Shown piece by piece: positions 24,922 through 33,319 of a stretch of DNA of 39,888 nt. This DNA is from Acidobacteriota bacterium (GTDB taxonomy: Bacteria; Acidobacteriota; JAAYUB01; JAMOQF01), in the NCBI GenBank assembly GCA_027064125.1, contig JAMOQF010000139.1:1-39888 (forward strand), written 5' to 3'. How positions within the stretch are numbered: position 1 is the stretch's first letter; each line of letters starts with the position of its first letter. The position numbers were made by a program, and so were the translations under genes. The notes below the pieces were generated by a model, which saw nothing but the letters and a program-made list of their open reading frames with translations, did no database searches and was not told where the DNA came from.

Positions 24922-26004
24922 ATGGACAATTTGGGAAGGGTGCTGATAGTTGACGATAGGGAAGAAAATTTGCTTTTACTTGAGGCAATACTTGAACCAG
25001 AAGGATTTGAAGTGTTAAAAGCAAAAAGTGGCAGGGAATGTCTGGAACTTGCTGAAGTGGAAAATCCTGACATAATAATTCTGGATGTTTTAATGCCGGA
25101 GATGAATGGCTTTCAGGTTTGTAGAATTCTGAGAAGTAAGTATAAATTTAGATTTATCCCCATAATAATGGTCACTGCCTTAAATAGAAGGGAGGATGTC
25201 ATTGAGGGGCTTGAGGCGGGGGCTGATGATTTCATATCAAAACCAGTGGATGATGACTTACTTGTGGCAAAGGTAAAAAGCCTTGTAAAACTAAAAAAGG
25301 GAAGGGATGAAGTAGAGAAGATGAGGAGTGAACTCAGTTCAATGATTGTGCACGATCTAAAATCTCCTGTTCACTCCATCTTGAGTTGTTGTGAACTGAT
25401 CAGGGAGGAGGCTAATAGGGAAAAGATATTAAAATATGTCTCTTTAATTGAAAAAAGTGGCAGGAAATTGAATGGACTTATTTTGAGATTTCTTGAGGTT
25501 TCCAGGATTGAGAGTGGAAACTTGAATTTGAATTTTGAAAATAGGAACATCATAGAAGTTTTAAAATCTGCCATCTCTCAAGTTGACTCCATTTCACGGG
25601 AAAAGGATGTTAAGATAAATTTGAAACTAAATGGGGAGAATGAAAAAATTTACCTGAATATTGATGTTGAGAAAATGGAAGAGGCCTTTTTGAATTTACT
25701 TGAAAATGGATTGAAATATGTTCCCCGTGGGGGGAAAATAGATGTAATTGTAAATAGGGGTGAGAAAAAAGTTGTGATTAAATTCAGGGACAATGGACCT
25801 GGTATCAGTGATGAGATAGCGGAAAATATTTTTGAAAAATATGTGAAGGGTAGAGGTTCCAAGGGTGGTAGTGGACTTGGTTTGTATATAGTAAAGGGTA
25901 TTGTAAATATGCATGGGGGAAAAATCTTTCTCGATAGAGAATATAAAGATGGGGCACAGTTTGTGATTGAACTGCCCATTGAGAGAGATGGAAATTCTTC
26001 ATGA
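24922..26004 (+). CDS. Receiver-histidine kinase fusion (REC-HisKA-HATPase)
   Basis: Response receiver fused in front of a kinase, the reverse of the usual hybrid order. The REC domain (5-122) has Asp11/12, phospho-Asp55 in IIILDVLMPEMNG, Thr85 and Lys107, all intact. A short linker leads to HisKA with His144 in MIVHDLKSPVHSI and HATPase_c with NLLENGLKYVPRGG, FRDNGPGISDE and GSGLGLYIVKGIV. It has no DNA-binding or other output domain, so it most likely receives phosphate from the preceding GAF kinase and modulates its own kinase activity. Its ATGA overlaps the start of the radical SAM gene by 4 bases. Confidence 0.93.
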   Translation: MDNLGRVLIVDDREENLLLLEAILEPEGFEVLKAKSGRECLELAEVENPDIIILDVLMPEMNGFQVCRILRSKYKFRFIPIIMVTALNRREDVIEGLEAGADDFISKPVDDDLLVAKVKSLVKLKKGRDEVEKMRSELSSMIVHDLKSPVHSILSCCELIREEANREKILKYVSLIEKSGRKLNGLILRFLEVSRIESGNLNLNFENRNIIEVLKSAISQVDSISREKDVKINLKLNGENEKIYLNIDVEKMEEAFLNLLENGLKYVPRGGKIDVIVNRGEKKVVIKFRDNGPGISDEIAENIFEKYVKGRGSKGGSGLGLYIVKGIVNMHGGKIFLDREYKDGAQFVIELPIERDGNSS

Positions 26005-27881
26005 AGGGACTCTGGATACAACTGCCTGTTCCAGATTTTAACTTTTACTATCTGGATTCAAATGTTTCCCTTGCTGCAGGACTAATCCTTTTAAAAAATA
26101 GGAATTTTTTGAGAGATAGGAAGATTTTCATAGAGGTCCTTTCTCAGGAAATTGCTTCTCTTGCCTCAGATAGGTATCTCATAGATTACATTTTGGATGG
26201 CGGGTATCAAATTTTGTTTTTTACCTCTTACATGTGGAATGTGGAGAGGAATATCTACATAGCAAGAGAGATAAAGAAACTGAAAAGGGATGTAAGGATT
26301 ATTTTTGGAGGTCCTGAAATTTCAGTTGACTCTCCCTGGATGGATGTGGATTGTGTGGATACATTTTTTGTCGGAGAGGGAGAAGAAAATTTTAATTTAC
26401 TTTTTGAGGAAAGCGTATCCCGGATAATTTTTGGGAAATTTAGTGATATTTCCTCTTTGAAGGTGGATCCCTATTCTTCCGGGATAATTCCACCTGGTTT
26501 GGGGGAAAATTATCCCATTGAGACCATGAGGGGATGTCCCTATAGTTGTAAATACTGTTTTTATTCAAAAAATAGAAGCAGGGTGAGATTTTATGGTAAG
26601 GATTTGATGGAAGATTTTTTCCAGTTTATAAATTCTAAAAAAAATGTTAGTGAGATATATTTCCTGGATCCCTCCTTCGAGGTACATCCCCACCTGATTG
26701 ACTTTTTAAAGTTTATCTCCCATTTGAACCCTTTAAAAATTCCAATTCACACTGAAATTAGACCTGAGAGAATAGATGAAGAAACTGGTAAATGGATGAG
26801 AAATGCTGGTTTTAAAAGTGTTGAACTTGGACTTCAGTCCACATCACAAAAGGTACTTGATTTTATTAGTAGAAAAACAGATCTGGATAAATTTTTAAGG
26901 GGAACTGAAATTCTCCTGAAAAATGGTATTGAACCTCAGATTGGAATAATCATTGGTCTTCCCTTTGATAATCTTGATTCCTTTAGTCACACTGTGAAAT
27001 GGTTAAATAATAAAAATCTTGGATTAAATAGCGAGGCATTTATTCTTTCCCTTTTACCCCAAACTGAATTGAGGGAAATTGCAATTAGAGAGAATTACTC
27101 CTTTATGAAATATCCACCATATTACATTTTGAAGAACAATTTCCTGGATACGGGGGATATATATCACTGTATAAAGATTCTTGAAAATGAATTTAATATT
27201 GAGTACTATCCATTTGAAGTACCAAATATTTTTAAAGATGGAGAAGGGGAATTTATTGGAAACATATACATAAGTTCATTTACAGATAACCATTTATTAT
27301 CCACCGAGATTTTTAACCATCTTTCTTCTACTTTAACAGTTGAAGTGGCGGAGATGAAAAGTGGTAAGAGGGAAAGATTGCTGAATTTTTTAAGGAAGAT
27401 AATTGATGAAAATCCCTTTATTTTATTAAATATTGTATTTTACGAATTTGCAGACATTGATGAGGTTTTTTTAAAAAGCCTTCTTGAACTTGCAAAGGAG
27501 GATAACTATTATTCAAGATTAAATTTTTATAGGGATGACTATACCTTTAAATTTACCATTAGACTTCATTTAAGCGGGGATTATGAATTTTTTAAGAAAA
27601 ATTACAATATTCTTCCCTACTTCTCAAGTTTAATCTGCAGGTGGGATGGAAGTGAGGATTTGATTGAATTGGGAGAAAAGATGCTATCATTTGAAAATTA
27701 CATATTTATTGAGCCTGCAGGGTTTATTGATGAAGGGAATTTAAAAGAGATAAGAAAGTTAATCCCCCATTATTTTGACGATATATTATTTTCAGATGGG
27801 AAAGTTTTAAGAAAATGGGAGTCTCTTTTCGGCCTTGAAAAGGGTAAAATTTTAAAAAAATTGAGGAGTATTAAACTATAA
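26001..27881 (+). CDS. Radical SAM protein with B12-binding-like N-terminal domain
   Basis: Radical SAM enzyme of unknown substrate, 626 residues. The first 150 residues resemble the Rossmann-like B12-binding domain of this group ([34 protein letters not shown]), but the cobalamin-binding DxHxxG motif is not visible. Cys179/183/186 in [14 protein letters not shown] hold the 4Fe-4S cluster. The C-terminal 200 residues are unassigned; DUF4080-type proteins have a similar layout. It is coupled (4-base overlap) to the REC-kinase gene, which is unusual company for a radical SAM enzyme. The stop overlaps the convergent dnaJ stop by 11 bases. Confidence 0.86.
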   Translation: MKGLWIQLPVPDFNFYYLDSNVSLAAGLILLKNRNFLRDRKIFIEVLSQEIASLASDRYLIDYILDGGYQILFFTSYMWNVERNIYIAREIKKLKRDVRIIFGGPEISVDSPWMDVDCVDTFFVGEGEENFNLLFEESVSRIIFGKFSDISSLKVDPYSSGIIPPGLGENYPIETMRGCPYSCKYCFYSKNRSRVRFYGKDLMEDFFQFINSKKNVSEIYFLDPSFEVHPHLIDFLKFISHLNPLKIPIHTEIRPERIDEETGKWMRNAGFKSVELGLQSTSQKVLDFISRKTDLDKFLRGTEILLKNGIEPQIGIIIGLPFDNLDSFSHTVKWLNNKNLGLNSEAFILSLLPQTELREIAIRENYSFMKYPPYYILKNNFLDTGDIYHCIKILENEFNIEYYPFEVPNIFKDGEGEFIGNIYISSFTDNHLLSTEIFNHLSSTLTVEVAEMKSGKRERLLNFLRKIIDENPFILLNIVFYEFADIDEVFLKSLLELAKEDNYYSRLNFYRDDYTFKFTIRLHLSGDYEFFKKNYNILPYFSSLICRWDGSEDLIELGEKMLSFENYIFIEPAGFIDEGNLKEIRKLIPHYFDDILFSDGKVLRKWESLFGLEKGKILKKLRSIKL

Positions 27882-28863
27882 TACCCCTCATGCTGGCAAG
27901 TTGTCTGAAAAGTCTTTTCTCCTCTTCAGATAGATTTCTGGGAATTAAAATCTTTATCTTTACAATTTCATCGCCACCCCTTTTTCTACCAAGTGGAGGA
28001 AGCCCCTTCCCCTTCAATCTAAATGTTGTTCCATTCTGTGTTTCAGGTGGAATTTTCATTTTGACCCTTCCACCAAGTGTGGGGACATCAATTTCTCCGC
28101 CTAAAACCGCTATATAGAGCGGAACTTCCACTTCTGTATGTATATCCCTATTTATTAGTTTAAATTTATTGTCTTCTCTAATGTGAATCTTTAAAATTAC
28201 ATCCCCACCATTTTCTCCCTTTCCCTGAATTCTTATTTTCGAGCCTTCATCAACTCCCGGCGGAATTGTGACTTCAATTTCAACTGGATGGAGTACAATT
28301 CCCCTTCCCATACAACTATTGCATATCTGGTTTCCAACTATTCCCATTCCACCACAATTTGGGCACATTTCTTCTCTTTGCAATTTAAGTAATCTTTTCC
28401 CACCGTGAAAGGCTTCATATAAAGAAATCGTAAGTTCACCGTAGATGTTTTTTGATCTGCTTCTCTTTTTTCTACTCCTCGAAAATATGTCCTCTCCAAA
28501 TATGTCTCCACCCCCAAAAAATATTTTAAAAAAATCGCTAAAACCTCCGAAGGAACTACCCCTTGAATTAAATCCACTGAACCAGTCTTTTCCCCCACCA
28601 AAATCAAATCCAAAATCTCCCGGATTGAAGTTTTGGAATTTATCCCAGTTAGCCCCCAGTTGATCATATTTCTTTCTTTTTTCAGGATCACCTAAAACCT
28701 GATATGCCTCATTTATTTCCTTAAATTTTTTTTCAGCCTCTTTATTCCCCTTGTTAAAATCCGGGTGATATTTTCTCGCAAGTTTTCTGTATGCCTTCTT
28801 TATTTCATCCTGAGTGGCATTCTTTGATACACCTAAAATTTTATAATAATCTTTGTACTCCAT
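27871..28863 (-). CDS. dnaJ: DnaJ-type chaperone with half-sized zinc finger
   Basis: Hsp40 co-chaperone of DnaK. J domain 1-70 with His33-Pro34-Asp35 in [11 protein letters not shown], followed by a long Gly/Phe region (about 72-130). The C-terminal substrate domains start near 140 ([18 protein letters not shown]) and end normally. The zinc-finger segment is cut to two CxxCxGxG-type repeats, CPNCGGMG and CNSCMGRG, instead of four, so only one zinc centre can form. Length 330 is shorter than E. coli DnaJ (376) for this reason. It could equally be called CbpA-like with one zinc centre. SD AAAGGAGG sits before the ATG. No dnaK or grpE in the window. Confidence 0.9.
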   Translation of the reverse strand: MEYKDYYKILGVSKNATQDEIKKAYRKLARKYHPDFNKGNKEAEKKFKEINEAYQVLGDPEKRKKYDQLGANWDKFQNFNPGDFGFDFGGGKDWFSGFNSRGSSFGGFSDFFKIFFGGGDIFGEDIFSRSRKKRSRSKNIYGELTISLYEAFHGGKRLLKLQREEMCPNCGGMGIVGNQICNSCMGRGIVLHPVEIEVTIPPGVDEGSKIRIQGKGENGGDVILKIHIREDNKFKLINRDIHTEVEVPLYIAVLGGEIDVPTLGGRVKMKIPPETQNGTTFRLKGKGLPPLGRKRGGDEIVKIKILIPRNLSEEEKRLFRQLASMRGIIV

Positions 28864-28937
28864 ATTCCTCCTTTAAATTAATGGTTTCACATAGTATGGA
28901 TATAATTTTTTGATTTTTGTTTCAAGAAAATGAAATA

Positions 28938-29010
28938 AGCCACTGGGGGGACTCGAACCCCCGACCTGCTGATTACGAATCAGCTGCTCTACCAGCTGAG
29001 CTACAGTGGC
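28938..29010 (-). tRNA. tRNA-Thr (anticodon CGT), CCA not encoded
   Basis: Read on the minus strand, the acceptor stem is GCCACTG/CAGTGGC and the D arm GCTC...GAGC. The anticodon stem GCTGA/TCAGC encloses TTCGTAA (anticodon CGT), and the T arm is GGGGG/CCCCC around TTCGAGT. The 73rd base is T (U in RNA) and the next bases are TATT, so CCA must be added by an enzyme. dnaJ starts 74 bases downstream and may lie on the same transcript. Confidence 0.96.
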
Positions 29011-29019
29011 AAGGATGAA

Positions 29020-29048
29020 ATTTTACCAGAGGAAATTGGAAATATCAA
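29020..29048 (-). promoter_or_regulatory. Promoter of tRNA-Thr
   Basis: On the minus strand TTGATA (29048-29043), a 17-base spacer and TAAAAT (29025-29020) end 9 bases before the mature tRNA 5' end. The architecture matches the tRNA-Pro promoter. Confidence 0.75.
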
Positions 29049-29151
29049 TATCATAGAGGGACCTTAGATACGTGATTGTTCTACAAAACCCCCGAAAGTG
29101 TGTAAAAATAAGGTGATTTTGAAAAAATTACCATTCATTTAAAAGGAAAAA

Positions 29152-29423
29152 TAGTGTCAGGCAGAATGATTTGTGATTTAAAGAATGGAAAGAAAGGTAG
29201 CAGGCAGAAATACCCTCTTCATAAGCCTCACTATGGGTTTATAGGGCATTTAGGCGTGGGCAAGCAAAATAAAAAACCTAAAACTTGCAAGGCCCAAAAT
29301 ATTCTGGCGAAAATCAAACAATTAAGCAAAACTTCCTATCCTTCTACATACCTTTGGGAAGGCATTTGGGGAAGGCAAGTAAGAAAAAATTAAAATCTGG
29401 CAAAAATGAAATTTTCTGGCAGG
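29152..29423 (+). repeat. Intergenic repeat locus C: two units of the same family
   Basis: It lies in the 560-base gap between tRNA-Thr and the radical SAM gene that ends at 29571. It starts with AGTGTCAGGCAG (29152). A first unit follows, with the block CACTATGGGTTTATAG (29229-29244) and GGGCAAGCAAAATAAA. A second unit (29303-29400) runs from TCTGGCGAAAATCAA through ACCTTTGGGAAGG to GGCAAGTAAGA (29374-29384, identical to 12394-12404). The orientation is the same as in loci A and B. A 79-codon frame crossing it on the plus strand has repeat-derived composition and no ribosome site. 29440-29570 shows nothing further. Confidence 0.75.
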
Positions 29424-29570
29424 AATCAGGTGTCAAAGTTGATTATATCTCAAATTCATGGAAGTTTTTTCTGGAAAACCATGCAAAAATTTCCAGATTC
29501 TCATTTAACTCCAGACTTCATATAAAAATCATCCATTTCATATTAATAAATAGAATAAAATTCAGGTGAT

Positions 29571-31256
29571 TTATATATAAACAGAAACGACATCCTTTCC
29601 CATCACCTTTTCCACCTTTTTAACTCCACTAATTTTCACACTCTGAAGTTTTTTGAGAAAAGATTTCACAATCTCATGATTAAAATTTTTCCTTTCAAAA
29701 TATTCAAAGAGTAAATCACTTTTATTCAAAACCCTATACCCCCAAATCTTCTCAGTTGAAAAAATGAATTTCAGAAGCAATTCATCTGGAGCCTTTACAC
29801 CTTTTACTATAAATTTCCCATCTGAAATTCCCCTAATCCTTTTCTCCACATATTTTAGAGAATCGAAATTATCCACCAGCCTTTTTAAAAAATTTGCAAG
29901 TCTTGTTATTGAAAAAAGGGTCATTAAATCCCTGGTGGTAAAGTTTTCAGTTAAAACTGACGCAGTTGAAGACCTCAAAAGTTTTAGGGGAATTCCCTTT
30001 GAAAACTTTTCATATATTCCTGTACCGGGTGTGGCATAGAGTATTGAGGGGCCAATAAGAACCCTCTTTTTTAGCAAGTAAAAAATTGAGTTCAATACAT
30101 CCCTCCAATCTTCTCCTTCAAGCCCATAAATGAGATAAACCGTGGTAAAGAAATCAAGTTCCACAAGTGTGGGATATATCCTTTCAAAAATTTCCACACT
30201 TGAAGGTCTATTCATCCTTTTTAAACTGCTTTTATTGGTGCTAACAAGGGATATATTAATGTCTTTAAATCCCGCCCTTTTCATAAGATACAAAATTTCC
30301 CTATCCAACTTTTCCATGGGGATCCCATTTGTGGCACAGAGTTCTATTCCCTTCAGTTTTTTAGACTCAATCACATATTTTAAAAAATCCTTAAATTCTC
30401 TCTTCGAGTAAATAAGATAGTCATCTGTAAAATCAAAGATATCAACGTTAAATTCTTCTCTCAAATATTCCATTTCATTCACCACTTTTTGCGGAGATCT
30501 AAATCTCATCCTCCCACCATACTTTGTATGAAGTGAGCAAAAATCACACCTGAAGGGACACCCCCTTGAAAACTCAATAAAGACATATCTTCTATTTCCT
30601 CTTTTGTATTTCTTTAAACTTAGTCCATTTAAATTTACTGGATGGAACATTTCAATATTTTCAACCAATCTCACCGGATTGTGAACGATTTTTCCACCTC
30701 TTTTATAGGAAAGATTTTCAACATCTGAAAGCGGTATTTTCCCTTCAAAACTTAGAAGAAGTTTATAAAATGGGATCTCTCCATCTCCCCTTACAACGAA
30801 ATCGACAAAATCACTCCCCAAAAAGGCTTCAGGGTCTGTTGAAGGATGATTTCCACCTACTACAACCTTAACATTTTTAAGCATTCTCTTTGCAAGGCTT
30901 GCACATTTTAACACTTCTTCAAAATAGGTGGTAAACAGAGATGATATCCCTATAATATCAGGTTTTTCCATCAAAAACACTTCACCAATTTCCTCCCACC
31001 TTGCCCCAAAATGCTGAAACTTTTGAAACAACTTAATGGGGGAATTGTCCTTTACATAAAACTCTCTTAAATGGGAAAATTCTTCGGGAAATGAAATGGA
31101 AAAACTGTTGTAGTTTGACAAAAAATCGTAAACTTTCACATTTTGAAATCCCATTTTTCTCAAAAAGGAATAAATTAAGATAACGCCATAGGGGAAGGTT
31201 CTTATCTTAGTGGAATAAAAATCTTCAATTGGAGGTTGAATTAAGATAATTTTCAT
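29571..31256 (-). CDS. B12-binding-domain radical SAM protein
   Basis: Radical SAM enzyme of the cobalamin-domain class, substrate unknown. The N-terminal 170 residues form the B12-binding-like domain: IILIQPPIEDF, KPDIIGISSLFTTYFEEV, VVVGGNHPSTDPEAFL, and VVRGDGEIPFYKLL. Cys233/237/240 in RGCPFRCDFCSLH hold the cluster, in a TIM-barrel domain to about 440. The remaining 120 residues are unassigned. It is the last gene of the leftward polysaccharide-associated series, one base after the YigZ stop. A methylation or ring-forming step on a lipid or sugar is possible by analogy with the class, but unsupported. Confidence 0.87.
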   Translation of the reverse strand: MKIILIQPPIEDFYSTKIRTFPYGVILIYSFLRKMGFQNVKVYDFLSNYNSFSISFPEEFSHLREFYVKDNSPIKLFQKFQHFGARWEEIGEVFLMEKPDIIGISSLFTTYFEEVLKCASLAKRMLKNVKVVVGGNHPSTDPEAFLGSDFVDFVVRGDGEIPFYKLLLSFEGKIPLSDVENLSYKRGGKIVHNPVRLVENIEMFHPVNLNGLSLKKYKRGNRRYVFIEFSRGCPFRCDFCSLHTKYGGRMRFRSPQKVVNEMEYLREEFNVDIFDFTDDYLIYSKREFKDFLKYVIESKKLKGIELCATNGIPMEKLDREILYLMKRAGFKDINISLVSTNKSSLKRMNRPSSVEIFERIYPTLVELDFFTTVYLIYGLEGEDWRDVLNSIFYLLKKRVLIGPSILYATPGTGIYEKFSKGIPLKLLRSSTASVLTENFTTRDLMTLFSITRLANFLKRLVDNFDSLKYVEKRIRGISDGKFIVKGVKAPDELLLKFIFSTEKIWGYRVLNKSDLLFEYFERKNFNHEIVKSFLKKLQSVKISGVKKVEKVMGKDVVSVYI

Positions 31257-31257
31257 C

Positions 31258-31863
31258 TCATTCTGCTATTTTGATGGGATTTAAATCTGGTATTTTTTCT
31301 CTTATTTTTCTTAGAAAACTTTGCTCATATTTTACAGGTATTTTAATTAAAAGATTCATTTTTAAGTAATCTCTATCTAAAATTGCTCCATTATGTCTTT
31401 TAATCTCATAAGATATTATTCCAAAATTTTCATATTTAAATGGAATTTCAAATTGTGAATGTATTATTACCTCTTCAGGGTGTGATTCTTCAATTAACAT
31501 CCTTGCACAACCTGAATAGGCATCTATTAACCCCCTTATCCCCAATTTTTTACCCCCAAAATATCTCGTCACTGTTATTAAAATATTTGCCAGATTTTCC
31601 CTTTTGATTTCCCTTAAAATGGGCATCCCTGCGCTATTGTGGGGCTCGCCATCATCAGAAAAATACTCTTCTCTCCTATCCCCCTTTAATATTATGGCTC
31701 CATAGGCCACATGGTTTGCATTTATATGTCTTTTTCTTACTTTTTCAAGATTTTCATTGATTTCACCCCTATCTTTAACGAAAAAGAGATTTCCTATGAA
31801 GATAGATTTTTTTATGTTTATTTTTTTCTCCAGGCCCTTTTTTATTGTCAGATAACTTTCCAT
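31258..31863 (-). CDS. YigZ/IMPACT family protein
   Basis: Conserved protein of the YigZ/IMPACT (UPF0029) family, two ferredoxin-like domains, proposed to bind nucleic acid or act in translation stress. The signature is the stretch with NANHVAYGAI, EYFSDDGEPHNSAGMPIL and ITVTRYFGGKKLGIRGLIDAYSGCA. Length 201 is normal. It is placed one base after the peptidase stop and one base before the radical SAM start, so it belongs to the operon by arrangement, though no link to polysaccharide work is known. Confidence 0.93.
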   Translation of the reverse strand: MESYLTIKKGLEKKINIKKSIFIGNLFFVKDRGEINENLEKVRKRHINANHVAYGAIILKGDRREEYFSDDGEPHNSAGMPILREIKRENLANILITVTRYFGGKKLGIRGLIDAYSGCARMLIEESHPEEVIIHSQFEIPFKYENFGIISYEIKRHNGAILDRDYLKMNLLIKIPVKYEQSFLRKIREKIPDLNPIKIAE

Positions 31864-31864
31864 T

Positions 31865-33319
31865 TTAGTAGTTTACCATTTTCTTCTTGAGATATTTTTC
31901 ATCATCTCCATTTACCCTTCCATCTCCATTTTCATCAAAGCAACCTGAGATATTTAAATTTCCCTTTAGTTTGTATTTCAATTTTAGAAGTTGATTTACA
32001 TTAATTTTGGGATTAAAACATATTCCCCCATTTGAAAAAACAGAAAGGGAACCATCTCCAATAATTGTCATTCCATACCACCACGGTTTTCCAGTTTCAG
32101 GATAAGCGGCAAGTGCATCATTTATCCAACCCAAAAAGGATTCTCCAAAACCTTTTCCACAAAATAGATTAATAAAAAAACTTGAATCGTACCACATACC
32201 ACCAGTTTTTGTGGTTCCTATGGAAAGAAGCCCCCCCTCTCCATTAAAGAGAGCCCTTCCCCCTAAAAATCCATCACCACCATCATAGGAAAAATCACAC
32301 CCAGAACAGGTATAGAGCAAATAAAAAGCAGAAGAGGGCATAATATTGAGGTAGTCATCAATCAAAACATATTTAAATTCACTTTTGTCATTTTGATAAA
32401 AGCCATGATTCATGGGAGAACCATGGGATCGAAGATATACCATCTGATATGGATAGATCATCCTATTGTCTTTATAATCCTCTGCAGTACAAACATTTCC
32501 ATGGGTATCTTCTACAGGAACATCAACATTTTGAAAGCCAAACAAAATCCCAAGTTTCAATTTATCTTCATTTGTCATCCACTTCCAGTCATCATCTACA
32601 TAATCAAGGGCCTTATCTGAATTTAAAATAACTCCATGTCTATACAGGTAATCTTTTTTGAAAAAGGAATTCAACAACCTGATATATTCATCATAATCTG
32701 AAATAAAACCAGGTGTTATTCGAGAAACCCATATCTCAGCAATATTTTTGTCATCTAAAAATTTATCATATTTCCCATTGTTTGCCTCACATCCATCACA
32801 AGCCCCCACATCAAGCCACTCCCCAGTCATGTCCATAAAAAATAGATCACATGGAAAATCATCATAACCATTTAGATAATCCCAGATTTCCCACCTGTCA
32901 TACATTTCAAAGATAACATAGGGAAGATTTCCCACAAAAATTACACCCTTAAGGGAATATCCTGTAAAGTACATATCTTTAAAGAAATTCCTCAATTCCT
33001 CTGGAGTGCCAGATCCATATTCATAAACTGAAATGGAATAACCAGAATTTTCAAGTTCTCCAAAGAAAAGGTCCACATACTGATCTAAATTTTCATAGAG
33101 ATTTTTCTCAAAAATGACAAGGAGTCTGTAATCAGAACTACTAAAAAAAGGGCTCTCGTATAACTTCTTTAAGTTTAATCCCTTTTTATAAGTTAAAACA
33201 ACCTTTTCCCCTTTTTTTATTGGTCCTTTCCATGTGGAAGGTAAAGGCACTTTTGAAAAAATTAGATTTGAAAGAAAAAGAAGAATGAATATGGGGAAAA
33301 AAACTCTTCTCATTTTCAA
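31865..33319 (-). CDS. Secreted C25-like (caspase-fold) cysteine peptidase candidate with EF-hand/dockerin-like tail
   Basis: Exported protein with a clear signal peptide (residues 4-22). The central part looks like the gingipain/C25 caspase fold. VYLRSHGSPMNHGF supplies a candidate catalytic His299, and AFYLLYTCSGCDFSY, some 40 residues later, a candidate Cys338 (or Cys341). This is followed by GGLLSIGTTKTG and the closing IIGDGSLSVF, which resembles the GDPxL end of C25 domains. The last 30 residues hold DENGDGRVNGDD, one calcium-binding EF-hand/dockerin-type loop. Start is TTG 33319 (overlapping the GT4 stop by 4 bases) or ATG 33313; SD is weak. Assignment rests on motif spacing and is moderate; substrate unknown. 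It sits inside a polysaccharide operon. Confidence 0.65.
   Translation of the reverse strand: MKMRRVFFPIFILLFLSNLIFSKVPLPSTWKGPIKKGEKVVLTYKKGLNLKKLYESPFFSSSDYRLLVIFEKNLYENLDQYVDLFFGELENSGYSISVYEYGSGTPEELRNFFKDMYFTGYSLKGVIFVGNLPYVIFEMYDRWEIWDYLNGYDDFPCDLFFMDMTGEWLDVGACDGCEANNGKYDKFLDDKNIAEIWVSRITPGFISDYDEYIRLLNSFFKKDYLYRHGVILNSDKALDYVDDDWKWMTNEDKLKLGILFGFQNVDVPVEDTHGNVCTAEDYKDNRMIYPYQMVYLRSHGSPMNHGFYQNDKSEFKYVLIDDYLNIMPSSAFYLLYTCSGCDFSYDGGDGFLGGRALFNGEGGLLSIGTTKTGGMWYDSSFFINLFCGKGFGESFLGWINDALAAYPETGKPWWYGMTIIGDGSLSVFSNGGICFNPKINVNQLLKLKYKLKGNLNISGCFDENGDGRVNGDDEKYLKKKMVNY

Noticed and set aside
28880-28926. Heat-shock (sigma-32-like) promoter before dnaJ: CTTGAAA ... CCATACT
   Set aside because: The spacer is about 20 bases, too long for that class, and CIRCE elements are absent; it could be chance in AT-rich DNA.
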